Positions 34,857 to 46,800 of a stretch of DNA of 64,000 bases are shown here, one piece after another (the stretch's first letter is position 1; every line of letters starts with the position of its first letter). The notes under the pieces were generated by a model. That model saw nothing but the letters and a program-made list of their open reading frames with translations. It was not told the DNA's origin and ran no database searches. The stretch comes from Mactra quadrangularis (Eukaryota; Mollusca; Bivalvia; Venerida; Mactridae): NCBI GenBank assembly GCA_025267735.1, contig CM046298.1:39581917-39645916 (forward strand), given 5' to 3'. A program made the position numbers and the translations under genes.

Positions 34857-36280
34857 ACATGCGTTGGTGTATACCACTGCCCTATATTACATGTACAAAT
34901 ATGTTCAATACACTTCTACTCAATGGCGCCTAGTTATTCTTACCAGATAGCAGATGCATCTACATAGACGGTATGCGGCCCAGTAATAATTAGCCTTTTA
35001 ACAATGGATTAACAACTTCTTCATTATTAAACTCCAAGCTATTGGCCAGAGCAAGTTATCTGAATTTAATAGTGTAACATTGTCAAATGACACAATAATA
35101 TCGCTCCAGTCTTTAATAAGCCATATTGACACGCTGTATAATGGTTTCATTAACAGTCAAACCAAAGTGTTCTACTGAACTTCACGTATCTAGTTGGGAC
35201 GTTGAAGTACTATCTCATGACATATATTTGTCACAGTTGATCAACAGGCTGACATATCGACTGATCACCATCTATTTATAGAATGTGGGGATTTTTTTAT
35301 TCAGATTGTTCACTAAAACGCAAAAGAAATTGGACATTACGTGTTCAAATTTAAATACAATATATCATAGCACAATCTACAATCATTCATAAAGAGCAAA
35401 GCCGGCGTTGAATATTAATATATAGTGGGATCTACATCTCAGTATGCTTTGTCTGTTCCATATCTTGACGTCATGTGATGTTAATCATTCAGGTAATACT
35501 TTTCGCATGTTTTGCATCAATAATTTGTTGTTTATGGCATATTTCATTACTTTGAGACCATAACTAGTAATAATATTGCTATTGTAAAGAACGTTAGACA
35601 CACGAAACATCCACCAAAATTTTATTTTGACTTCCTATGTTAAATTGAATATTGTACTGAACTTGCAATGCTTAAAATTACAAACTTACACAATAAAATA
35701 GGATTTATAATAAGGCATCCTATCTCTAGGAAAAAATACTCCGAAATTTAATTTTTCTTTGATTATCTTTTAACATCTTTATTTGGCATATAACGGCATT
35801 ACCTATGCTTTTGGCCATTAACAAATTTAATGTCAAAGACCGCGCATTTATAACACAAATAGATATATAACAAATATATATATAATAAAATAAAACATTT
35901 AATTACATTGTAATACAACACTACAGCTGGGTATTTTGGGTACAGAGGCTTCTGTGATAAATATTAACTTAAACCAGGAGATGTTATTTATATATGCGTT
36001 GTACCTCCAGCTAATGATAGCACATTTGTTCCGTTCGCTTTCGTTGTCTCTGAATGGTCATGCCAATATATAAACTGTGAAGACATATGAAAAAGCTTGC
36101 TACTGCTTACAATGTAGGTTCCGGAATTTATCAATGGAAAGTAGGATATGAATGTTTTCATTCACTTCTACTCAAATGCAATCTTGTTATAAGTCATTAA
36201 ATACATGTAATCTATAAAATATTTTTTTTATTCAAGAGAAAATACATGAAATAGCAATGTGCATAAATATCAAACTATAC
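34857..36280. other. Intergenic stretch between gene C and gene D
   Basis: No coding exon seen. The segment 35060-35250 (GTGTTCTACTGAACTTCACG...GACGTTGAAGTAC) is homologous to 50750-50905 upstream of gene E, about 1.0-1.5 kb from each start codon. An AT-rich microsatellite-like run lies near 35870-35890. Confidence 0.5.
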
Positions 36281-36286
36281 ATACAA

Positions 36287-36316
36287 TTCGCTGCTCGAAT
36301 ATTTGAGCGTTGTACA
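36287..36316 (-). other. Conserved 3'-flank block, gene D
   Basis: TTCGCTGCTCGAATATTTGA, then GCGTTGTACA, lies ~180-205 bases beyond the gene D stop; shared with B, C and E. Confidence 0.5.
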
Positions 36317-36493
36317 TAACAGTAGATAATGTCATCCAATTAATATATAAAAGAAAATACGTTTATTTTGCTGTATACTTATACTAATAGTACATCAAGT
36401 AACAAAATGATGTCTGACCGACAAAAATAAATCACATTATCTTAATCGATAGTTAAAAAGACCATGTTACGTCATTTGTCATAGTTTTCTGTG

Positions 36494-39400
36494 TTATAAA
36501 TCTTTTCTATTGACATTACCAATTTTCCTTGAAGAACGCTTCCTAAAAAAAGAAACATGTTTTAGTATCAAAGTCATGCCTAAAATATTCTCTGATGTTA
36601 TTTGTGTTGTTTGAACAAATTTTAAAAAATGGCAGTTTTAATAAAAGGGAGAACGCCTTTTAAACGTAATAAAGATACAAAGAGACATAATACTCATATT
36701 TCGTTTTGAACATAAAATATTAAATTTGGCTTCTATAGGGATGGAATAAATCAACTGGAACCCTTTAACCTGTCATCTATCGACATATTTGGAGGTATAA
36801 ATACCACATTATTGGCATGTATAAACGGCAATTCTTCGATTTTTTCTTAGTATGGTTTTATTTGCATGTATGTACCAAATGAATTGATAAGTAACAAGAA
36901 AACTTATGACTACCACCAAAAGGAACCATTTTTAAAACTAACTAATTTTTACGCAAGGCACATCCTTTTCACAGTCAAAGACATAGAAGTTGCCTTTCCT
37001 TGTGTTAAAAACACCACGACCAATATTTTAAGTGAGTGCACTGCATGAACTTGAAAAATCTGAATTGGAGCCATAACAAGAATTATATTCTGAAGTTATT
37101 TTCAACCGATCACTACATTGTATTATGATATTTCGTCTATAACTAATAGCTAAGACAATAGTACCATAAAATAATTGGTTAAACTACCACATAAAATTCA
37201 AATAACGGTTATGTTAATTATTAAGTTGTTAAATATTACATGAATACTACATACCATTTGTAATTAAACAATAATGCCAACACAACAAAAATCAGTATAG
37301 CAAAAATGATTCCTGTCGTGACACCAGCAATAATTCCAATATTTGAACCACCCGAATCATCTAAAAAAACAAAATGTAAGAATTTATGAAAATTATGTCA
37401 ATCAGCAATATGCATTTACGAGCATTGCCTTTAGAGCAAAACAACGCTCTATCGTATTTTAAACAAATTCTTCTTTTAGATTGTTTGTTTGGCGATTAAA
37501 ACCATGAAATTGGAAATAATATCTGAGCATGAACTTTTCAGCCACTCACTCACATTTTGAAATTATTTGCCAGACTTACTTTTGTATTATCAAATACATC
37601 ATTAAAGTCAAAACAAGGAACCCATCTAAATGTATAACGCTAAACTAGGTAGGTATTATGTACATAAAATCACCAAAAATCTTTTCACTGAAATACTTTC
37701 ACGCAGAACAATGGAACAGAAAGGTGGCGTTTTAGTTTAAAACTGTGAAGATGAAGATTCGTTAAGATAATTCATGTCTTTGAATTAATAAATAGAACAG
37801 ATTTACCTTTCGATCTACACTCGTAGCCTCCATCAGTATTTACACAAACAAGTGTACCATTACAGATATTCGATCTTGCACATTCATTGACATCAGTGTC
37901 ACAATTATTCCCATCCCAACCTTCTGTACAATTACAACTGTAATACCCTAGATAATCTTTACAAACACCTTGGTGTTGACAGGGATTTGACGAGCATTCA
38001 TCTATTTCATCACTACATGTTGCACCAGTCCAACCACTTGCACATGTACAGATATAAGAGCCTACAGTGTTAACACAAGATCCAGAGTTTTTACATGGAT
38101 GTCTTGTCGAACATTCATCAACGTCACTACATGGCTTTCCACGATAACCTGACTGACAGCTACATGTGTAGTCTCCATTGTGTAGCAGACGGCATTTTCC
38201 TTGATAACCACATCCTAATCTGCAAAATCATACAAGTTTATATCTCAGAGCGACAAAACATCATGAACTATTATTTGATTTTACGCAGATTACAGCTATA
38301 AAACGGTTGAGTAAGGGACTGCTCTTCTAACCATCTTTCCTTGACAATTATTTTCCAGCACTCTTTTATCCTTGAAACAAATAAACTAGCATTCGAATCC
38401 AGAGGTATTGAGGGTTCGATTCTCGGCCGCGGAAGGTCATATTCTTCCATAATAAGTGATATTTAGTACTGATTTTTTCTTCGTAGATGGATATTGTGTC
38501 AGCTTCTTACAAATGGAGTGAGTTATGACACTGTAATAGTAAATAAAAGTGTCTAGGAAAGCTGTACAAGATGAAGATACATTGCAAGGTACATAGTCTA
38601 TGTTATATATAATATGAGGTTTTAGACTTTTCACGGCAGTATATCTTTTAAATTCACTGTTCCACGAAATCAGTTACAGACACTAGGACGCTCTACTACG
38701 GTATGTGCGTCTCTTTGGAATATTTTTTCTACGGACACCCACACTTGTCCAACTCAAAAGAACTAATACAATACGTATTCTGAGGCAAGGCACTTACATA
38801 CTTGTCAACCAATAAATAGCAGGTACTTACTCGTCATCTAAACATGTTTCACACCATTCACCAGACCAGCCTGGCATACATAACCTACTTTCTGTTATAT
38901 TTTCACCACAATGTTCTGTACCATTCCAGCCATCTAAACATTCACACCTACAGTTGGACAGAATATAAAGCATACAATTAACATCAATACATTTTGTTCC
39001 CGACTTCCGACTTGTCATTCCAGTTTTCTTTTCTCCATTTCTCTCTAATTCTTCCATAGGAATAATAAAGACTCGTAATATAAAAGCAACATTCTATCCT
39101 GTAGAGATAAATGTTATAAGTTAGGTATTTTAAGACATCGTAAGTAAAACAGATAATGATATGATAAATATAAGTCCCAAGATTCCCAAGAATGTTTGAA
39201 CTATAAAGGAGAGATGCTGAATATAATGTAGTTTTTGTGTTTGACTTTTCGGTCTCTCCGCTACAAATTTAGGAAAATACTTGTTATTTTGTCATCTTTA
39301 AAGAATGTAAAACGTGCGTTGCAAACTATAAGTCGGTTGCATCAGGAAATGTCGCACTTGAAGTACATTGCCGAATCCAAGCTGAATAACACAAACCCGC

Positions 39401-41603
39401 CTTCCGTGTATTGCATATAATGACGAAGTGATATTGAAACACACTTATGGACAAGACCATTGCAGTCTTAGTAATTGGTGATAACATCAGAGTTAACAAC
39501 TAAATGTGTACTTAATTTGAAAACAATTTGCATTTCATTGACGGTGACAAGATTGTTACTGAACAATATATCAAAACGAAAGTGTTGATGGACAAACAAA
39601 GTTCTGACTATAAATATCGCCTTGCTTATTGTAAAATAATGTGATATTTGTACAATATTTAAGTCCAAGATGTTCTTTTTCAGAAGAAAATGGTAGCCGC
39701 GGCCGTGGCGTAGTGGTTAGCATGTGAGCATGAATCCGGGGATCGCGGGTTGGAAACCCGGTCGCGGCAGGTCATACCCTATACATGAGATGTCGGCCTC
39801 GTGGTAGGGTAAGTTAGTACTGGCGATAGAGAAGTGTCAGGAAACCTATGGTAGGAAGAGCTGGCCGTCGTATATATGACATATATATGTGTTGAATACG
39901 ACGTTAAAAAAAATGATGGTTATATCAAAATTATGGTCCTGGTTGTTGAACGTAACTGTAATCTTACCACCAGCTTCCAATAGCGTTATGACATTGTCCA
40001 CGATGGCCACACGGGGCTCCTTGAGCACATTCATCACGATCTTCAGAACATGTTTCTCCCTGTTAACATTTAATAGTACAAATTATGTATATAAGTGTAT
40101 AAATTCTCTAAGCAATAGCAACAACATTCTTATAGATACTCATTTTTTCCTCAGGATTTCTAGCCGCCCGGCTAGCTCAGTTGGTAGCACGCAAGTCTAC
40201 TGATCGAGAAGTCGTGGGTTCGATTCCCGGGCGGGGCATACTTTCGTGGAGTTTGGTCATGAAATTATTTCTACGGCCATTCTCCCTCCTACCATTGATT
40301 ATTAATTATGTAGGGCAGTTGTCAGTCACTGACGAAAGTACGCGCTTAGTAGTTGGTTAACAGGAAGAGTGAGTAGGTTGACTGACCGCCGTTTTATGAC
40401 GTATACAATGTGTTGCTATGGCGTTTAACCCTAAAAATGACAATGTGTAATGTCGTCAGTTATATAAAGATTGTTAATTTCATGATTATAATTGCGTAAC
40501 ACATTTTCAATAGTATTGTGACATACTCGCCAGTTTGCGTTATATCAAGAGTTTATTATTTTGTAATGGCTGAGGTTTGTACATGATTGTATGAAATTGC
40601 CTTTGGAATAAAATCATGCCATTAAAAGGCTTGAAAGGCGTCTGAGAAAAGCTGAAGCCGTCATCAAACGTACTAGATCGGAACCATGAGAAATGTTCCT
40701 GTTGTCATTGTTTGGTTTATCTTTACTTTTGCATGTAGCACGCATGCTTAAGCTTGGTTTTATCTTTAAATTCTTGATTATTAACGACTCATCCATCAAG
40801 ACGCGTATGATAGACGAACTCACTTTGCTCTATCATCTTTTGCTTCTACCATACAATCATCATAAATTAAATACATACTTGGAATCCAGCTTGACACTGG
40901 CATCTATAATGTAAAGTGTCATTTTTACATTTGGAATTAATAGAACAGGTCAATTTTCCACATTGTATTGATTGGTCAGTAGATCCTGGAGTTGCAAATG
41001 AACTTACAGACTAAAATAGAAATTATAAACGATAAGATAGTTAGCTACTGCAAGTGAGTGTTGCATATCTGGCGCATCTCGACCTTTCTTTATGTCTCTG
41101 CAGTCGAGCTTGGCTGGCATATAAAATTTTACATCTTGCATGCGTCCAGGTGGAGTAACGCCTATTTTGAAAACTTTCAACTTATGCACAGGCAAGTGCC
41201 TCCATTTCAAAGAAAGAAGATAATGTACTCTTAGACGAAATAAGTGATAAATATTAAGTCGTCATTGCCACTCTGTCTCCTTGGTGAGAGTTACGTAATT
41301 GGTAAGACCGAGTATCAAGTCAACTTCATATACGCTATTAGTAAATATTATTTTAATTCCTATCGTTAGTTAGTCTGTTTACATCATCGCAATAATGACT
41401 TTTTTCTGTGTGAATTTCTTTTACATTTAACAACTTTCGAGTCTTCGTCCTAGTCTCACGGTACTGAGCTATTAGAAAAACCACAAAGAATGTTTTATAT
41501 GATAAAAGTTCTAATGATATAAAAATATCAAATGTAAAAACATGTAACCGAATACCTGAAAAACTACGACAAATAAAACCGCTAAAACGATTCTTGTATC
41601 CAT
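36494..41603 (-). CDS. Gene D: seven-exon type I transmembrane EGF-repeat protein, short form (318 aa)
   Basis: Coding exons: 41556-41603, 40879-41010, 39968-40059, 38831-38947, 37807-38219, 37255-37360, 36494-36542. Total 957 nt, 318 codons plus TAA. Exon 1 (MDTRIVLAVLFVVVFQ) is a signal peptide. Exon 2 carries CGKLTCSINSKC. Exon 3 starts GETCSEDRDECAQGAPC; the C-[HS]-E change is shared with gene E. Exon 4 carries the conserved CMPGWSGEWCETC module. Exon 5 has four EGFs and no in-frame methionine, so ATG-based ORF searches miss it. Exon 6 is one codon longer than in the paralogues and encodes a helix at ~275-299 (LLFNYKW end). The tail is KRSSRKIGNVNRKDL. Introns 1, 2 and 3 align with those of gene E. 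Two SINEs sit in its introns (39696-39912, 40163-40436). Confidence 0.9.
37807..38219 (-). CDS. Gene D exon 5: four EGF repeats (IV-VI lost)
   Basis: The 413-nt exon encodes residues 130-268. I: LGCGYQGKCRLLHNGDYTC with the shortened YRGKPCS end shared with gene E. II: DVDECSTRHPCKNSGSC, also as in E. III: DEIDECSSNPCQHQGVC ending CTEGWDGNNCDT. VII: DVNECARSNICNGTLVC. It is 354 nt (118 codons) shorter than exon 5 of E. The three missing repeats are the same as in gene B, yet repeats I and II differ from B. Confidence 0.9.
38395..38440. repeat. tRNA-like fragment, probably a decayed SINE
   Basis: GGGTTCGATTCTCGGCCGCG resembles a box B plus acceptor-stem end, followed by GGAAGGTCATATTC as in SINE family 1. 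The head is not intact. Lies in gene D intron 4. Confidence 0.35.
39696..39912 (+). mobile_element. tRNA-headed SINE family 1, copy in gene D intron 3
   Basis: GCCGCGGCCGTGGCGTAGTG, then GATCGCGGGTTGGAAACCCG (a mutated box B), then the family body AGCTGGCCGTCGTATATATG and tail TGTTGAATACGACGTTAAAA. A short flanking repeat (AAAATGG / AAAATGATGG) may be the target duplication. It ends about 55 bases from the exon 3 donor. Confidence 0.82.
40163..40436 (+). mobile_element. SINE family 3, best-preserved copy, in gene D intron 2
   Basis: The head GCCCGGCTAGCTCAGTTGGT and GTGGGTTCGATTCCCGGGCG would fold as a near-complete tRNA cloverleaf. It is continuous with a body (CCATTCTCCCTCCTACC) and a tail (GTAGGTTGACTGACCGCCGT ... 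GTTGCTATGGCGTTTAACCC). The body and tail shared with 34607-34856 and 11075-11171 show it is a SINE, not a tRNA gene. Confidence 0.82.
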
Positions 41604-41660
41604 ATTAATATTTTTTCTCAAACAGAATTCTTTCAATAATGTTTATCAAAAGTGTCTGTC

Positions 41661-41680
41661 TTTATTTGTCACTAGCGTTG
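41661..41680 (-). promoter_or_regulatory. Conserved upstream motif, gene D
   Basis: TTTATTTGTCACTAGCGTTG (minus strand CAACGCTAGTGACAAATAAA) lies 58-77 bases upstream of the start codon. It aligns best with the gene E version (TTATTTGATCGCTAGC). Confidence 0.4.
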
Positions 41681-43145
41681 TTATAAATGAAAACATGACG
41701 TAAGAAAACCCGATCGCCAATGGGGCAGTGAATTTTCTGGGTTCCTAACTAAAGTGAGATCAATGTTCGTAGGAAGCGGTATTTGTTTATTTACTTTCGA
41801 AGCATTTATCAACTTTTTAAATCCCCTTTTATTTAAACATATCTTTTTTAATCATTCAATAATCAATTATTGACCTCAGTATGACCAAAATCTGACATTC
41901 AACAATTACTTCCTAGTTAGAATCTTCCATTTGAACAAGACTGTGATCAGATGTGCTGTATCTATAACCTTTTATCATCTTAACATATAACTTACGAAAA
42001 ATATCTTGGACAAGTTCTAAAAGTCAAGTCCACACTAAACTGATTTCGTGCTTAATTCAAACTCGTTTAATTGTACATAGAATTAATTTATTACTATAAA
42101 CATTATTATAATTATACAATGTATGATCATTACATACATGAACATTGTTATCTGCATCTACAAATGAAATCTTTTATACGTGCCAACGTGCGTCTTTTGG
42201 ATATATTTCGTTAATCCTTAAATGATAAAGACCCTTTGGATGTTCAAGACATTGCATGATTTGACAACATGTGGAGTATCTTTCATATCAATGTAATCAT
42301 ATCTATTTGTTTTCCGTCAATATTATAGATATGTCGTGAAATGTTGATTCGACCTGGTTTAAGTGCCAACACTTCAACTATTCCCCCCTTAGTAAATTAA
42401 ATTTTATATTTATTGTAGTTTATTCAACTCATTTGTGAAACCAATGCTTTTGACTTAAATAAATCATTCTTGATTCCGCTTTCTGTTTCTCAGCACTGAG
42501 CTAGTAGGATAAAGTTTCTTGCTAAAGGAACCCCACGAGAAGTTTTGGATGTGATTTGCATCGACTCCAATCTTGCAGTCCAATAATATTTGTCGAACGG
42601 CTTTACAACTTTACAACTCGGCTAGCCTGCTTCTCGAGTAAGTTGGTATCGTCAATTTCCTAGTTTACTAAAGGGTATAATTCTACAACTGATGACTTAC
42701 GTCATATAAAATGAAAATATTTAAGTCCGTATTTATACCATTTCCTAATGACTACAGCAAAAATATTTGCTTTTTGTTTTTGGTAAAAATATGTCTATCA
42801 GATTAAATAGACAAAGCTGTTGAGGGAAAAATATTCAAACGTTGGACAATAGAAATATATGTACGTATATATAATAGCATAAAAATATGCTACACGATGT
42901 TTGTGGAATAACTTACAAAAAAAGTCGGAGTACATATACTTGTACATGTAAATGATGCCTTTATTCATGCATCAAGTTGAATGCAATTATTACCATCAAT
43001 ATATTTATAAATGTCAATTAAATGTGCTTGCAGCGCTTTGATCATACAAAACTATTAGGATAAGAACATTGACATATAAACAGTAAGATACTTTGTGCAT
43101 TTGTACTGTTTAATATCTTAAGAACATGTCCAGATGTTCGTCTAT
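41681..43145. other. Intergenic stretch between gene D and gene E
   Basis: Apart from upstream blocks shared with C and E (41740-41775, 41851-41880), no exon, RNA gene or complete transposon is recognised. AT-rich. Confidence 0.5.
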
Positions 43146-43149
43146 ACTC

Positions 43150-43345
43150 ACTTTTAATCTAAACACGTAAAGTAAATATAACGTGTAATATATTAACATG
43201 TAACAACTAAGTCTCTAATTGATATCGATCGTTTGATATCATGTCTCAGTGTTTGATCGTTGTTTTCGATAAACTCAACGTACAAATAGTAAACAAGGTG
43301 TATTGGAACCACTAAAATATGCCAGATCGAAGATGTAAATTGTAC
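43150..43345. other. 3'-flank block of gene E shared with gene B
   Basis: ACTTTTAATCTAAACACGTA, then AAGTAAATATAACGTGTAATATATT, and a downstream ACAAGGTGTATTGGAACCAC correspond to 20656-20820. This marks where the gene E unit meets the next duplication unit. Confidence 0.6.
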
Positions 43346-43380
43346 GAGCATTAAAAAAATTTTGCATCCTTTAAAAAGTA

Positions 43381-43447
43381 TTATTATTATCATATACCGC
43401 ATTTGTATAGCGCTCTTTTCGTATTGATTATATGTTCAAAAGCGCTA
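43381..43447 (-). repeat. Dispersed repeat tail (AAAGCGCTTTCGAACAT type), copy 2
   Basis: TTATTATTATCATATACCGC, then ATTTGTATAGCGCTCTTTTC, is the reverse complement of 18592-18666. Both copies end in a trinucleotide repeat. Confidence 0.6.
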
Positions 43448-43690
43448 AATAATGATAATAATATTAAATAATAATTTCATAAGAACATGACCACATTTAA
43501 AAAAGTATTTTACTTCCAAAATATACTTTTACCAAAAATAGTATTTTACCACTAATCAACAATTTGTACGTTATACACTGTAGTAGATTTAAGATAAGTG
43601 TTAATGTATAAATTTGATTTTTTTATAAAGACGAAAATGAATAAACACAACAACTATGTTTATAATGATGAACCTAGAAACCACGTACAA

Positions 43691-43719
43691 TTTGCAGCTC
43701 GTACATTTGAGAATTGTAA
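43691..43719 (-). other. Conserved 3'-flank block, gene E
   Basis: TTTGCAGCTCGTACATTTGA, then GAATTGTAA, lies ~170-195 bases beyond the gene E stop; shared with B, C and D. Confidence 0.5.
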
Positions 43720-43886
43720 ATAAAACTTTTCATATGCATGATACAAATATATTTAAAAGTTATATGCAATTAAATAAACACTTAAACATGTTACAAAAAC
43801 GTCACAAAAATTCTGCAATGTTAAATAATTCACATATGTCTTGACCGATGGTTATAGCTGATTAGTTTATGTCATAGTCTTCTGTC

Positions 43887-46800
43887 TTATAAATCCTTAC
43901 TATTGACATCACTAACTTTACTTGCAGGACGCTTCCTGTAAAAGAAACATGTTTTAGTATAAAAATCATGCCTTATAAATACACGTATGATATTTGTGTT
44001 GCTTGAACAAAGTTTTCCTTATCTAAAAGTCAGTTTAATTAAAAAGAAAGAGCTCTACTTAAATCTGACTAGAATACAAAGTAATATGACATCTAAGGTC
44101 GATTTATTTTAACACGAAATGCAACTCTATTTTAGATTCTATGGGGTGGATAAGATAAATTGGAACCTTAAGCCTGTCAGCCATCGACATATAAGAATGT
44201 ATCGATCTGATATATATGTATGGAAATTGTACAATAATCATATTTCGTTATCATGATAGGTATATTTAGGTAATTTTTTAAGAACTCATTCATTTACATA
44301 CAAAGTACATCCTGTTCGTTGATAATGACATTAATGTTACCATTACCTTGTATAAAAACACCGTAACCAATATTTTAAGCGCGATATCAACAGGACTGAA
44401 TTTGGACCATACCAAGGATTATGTCCTTCAGTTTTCATTAGTAGATAACTGTTGTTATGAAATTGACATATATGTGGTTATGTAATAATTTGGTCAATAA
44501 AAGTTAGCCAAGATAACAGTACCGTAACATTATATGTATTACATAAACTTTAAAATGAGTGAAATGGTAAATATGATATTACTTACCATTTAAATTTATA
44601 CAATAATGCAAACACAGCTATCAGCAGAGCAGCAAGGGCTCCGGCCGAAACACCAGCAATAATTCCAATATTTAAACCACTTGAATCACCTTGAAAAAAA
44701 ACCGTAAGAGTCATGGTAAAAGCTATTCTTAAGCAGTATGGAGTTCAATTTACGAGCGTTGACTTTATTGTTTGAGAGCAACACGATGCTCCATCGAAAT
44801 TTTAAGAATCCGTCTATTTAAGATGTGTTTGGTTATATTCATATTTTGAATTTACCCGTCAGTGTCTATATTGAGTTAAGGAAATGAATTTTTTACGTAT
44901 AAGGACTGGCTGGCCTTTAAATTTCGATACGTATACAGTGAAAACCAGAAACAAATGCACCAAAATTGTCCATACCGTTTTACGGAATACATTTTATACA
45001 TAAATTCACTAGCATATGGAGTGAATTTAAACTCAGAACACTGCTCTCATGCTTCCAAAGTTTTTCTTGATAATTTGAGAGTCTTAGAAAAGTTGATGTT
45101 CAAGTTGAAACTCTGTATGCAAGGAAACCCATTTATGTACTAAGGCAATATTCGAACCCAATTTAGGTGTATTAACAACCTTACCTGTTGCTGTTTTTGT
45201 CTTACAATCGTAGCCACCATCAGTATTTAAACAAACAAGACTACCATTACATGGGTTTGATGTTTCACATTCATTTTCATCAATATCACAATCATCGCCT
45301 TCCCAACCAGCTGTACAATTACAACTGTACGAACCTGCTGTATTACTACATGATTCTACATGCTTGCATTTGTTTTCTGCACATTCATCCACGTCAACGG
45401 TACAGTTGACTCCTTTCCATGTCTCAGGGCAATGACATTGATATGTTGTTTCATTAATAGAGGTACAAGTGCCAGCGTTGTAGCACGGAGTTTCAAGGTA
45501 ACAAATGTTTTTTTCGCTGCAGTTTTGACCCGCCCATTCAGGAGGACAATCGCACTGAAATGATCCCACAGTGTTAGTGCAGGTTCCAGAATGCGAACAC
45601 GGAGATGTTTTACATTCGTCAATGTCATCAGCACATGTCTGACCCTGCCATCCTGTTGTACAGTTACATTTATAAGCTGCATGTTGATCTATACAGATAC
45701 CTTGATTTTGACACGGATTCGACAAACATTCATCTATTTCATCACTACATGTAGTACCAGTCCAGCCAGTTGTACATGTACAAGTATAAGACCCTACAGT
45801 GTTAATACAAGTTCCTGAGTTTTTACATGGATGTCTTGTCGAACATTCATCAACGTCACTACATGGCTTTCCACGATAACCTGACTGACAGCTACATGTG
45901 TAGTCACCATTGTGTAACTGATAGCATCTTCCTTGATAACCACATCCTAATCTGGAACAGTAGAGATCAACAATATAACAATTCTTATTTAACTTTTTTT
46001 TAACGTCGCATTCAACACATTTTTATGTCATATACCATCGGCCAGCTCTTCCTACTATAGGTTTCCTGGACACTTTTCTATTACCAGTACTAACTTACCA
46101 TACCACGAGTCCGACAACTCATAGGGTATGACCTGCCGCGACCGGGTTTCGAACCCGCGATCTCCGGATTCGAAGTCAGACATGCTAACCACTACGCCAC
46201 GGCCGCGGCTCTTATTTAACAATTGCATAATTATAATCAAATTTCATAACTGTTGACTAAAACACATTTCTTCTGTGTGAAAATCTTTGACAAACGTCGA
46301 GGCTGAATACTCCAGCTTAGATACCTATACTTAGTTTATTTATGTACTAATATATTTCGTAGTTGCAAGAACAAATTACTTGGCCCCTACGTTCGTATAT
46401 GTATTTAAAGTTGGCAAACATTTTATTGTTCGGTTTTTTGTTTTTGTCTTTTTTACTAGATTTAACGCCGTTTCAACACATTTTTAGTCGTTTTACGGCG
46501 TCCAGCGCACCTAACATAGCTTTCCTGGACCATTATCTATAACCAGTATTCACCAGTATTCACCTACCCTTCCACAATGCCGGGAACTTCTCCATATTAT
46601 CTAATCAATGGAGGAACATTTACATTTTTGTCAAATTTTCATGGAAGGTATAACCTCCCCGGGTGGGATTCGAAACCGCACCCCCTCGGATACGAGATTC
46701 TAAATTCCGACGCGCTACCAACTGCGCTATCGACCCGGGTTATATTGTTTATTTACGATGATAGTGTTGTTGCAAACTGTCATAAACAGGCTTGTATGGT

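Noticed and set aside
40163..40236. Possible tRNA gene
   Set aside because: It would fold like a tRNA, but it is continuous with a SINE body and tail shared by other copies in the window, so it is a SINE head.
41004..41210. 68-codon minus-strand frame
   Set aside because: It spans gene D intron 1; the frame is not kept in the homologous intron of gene E.
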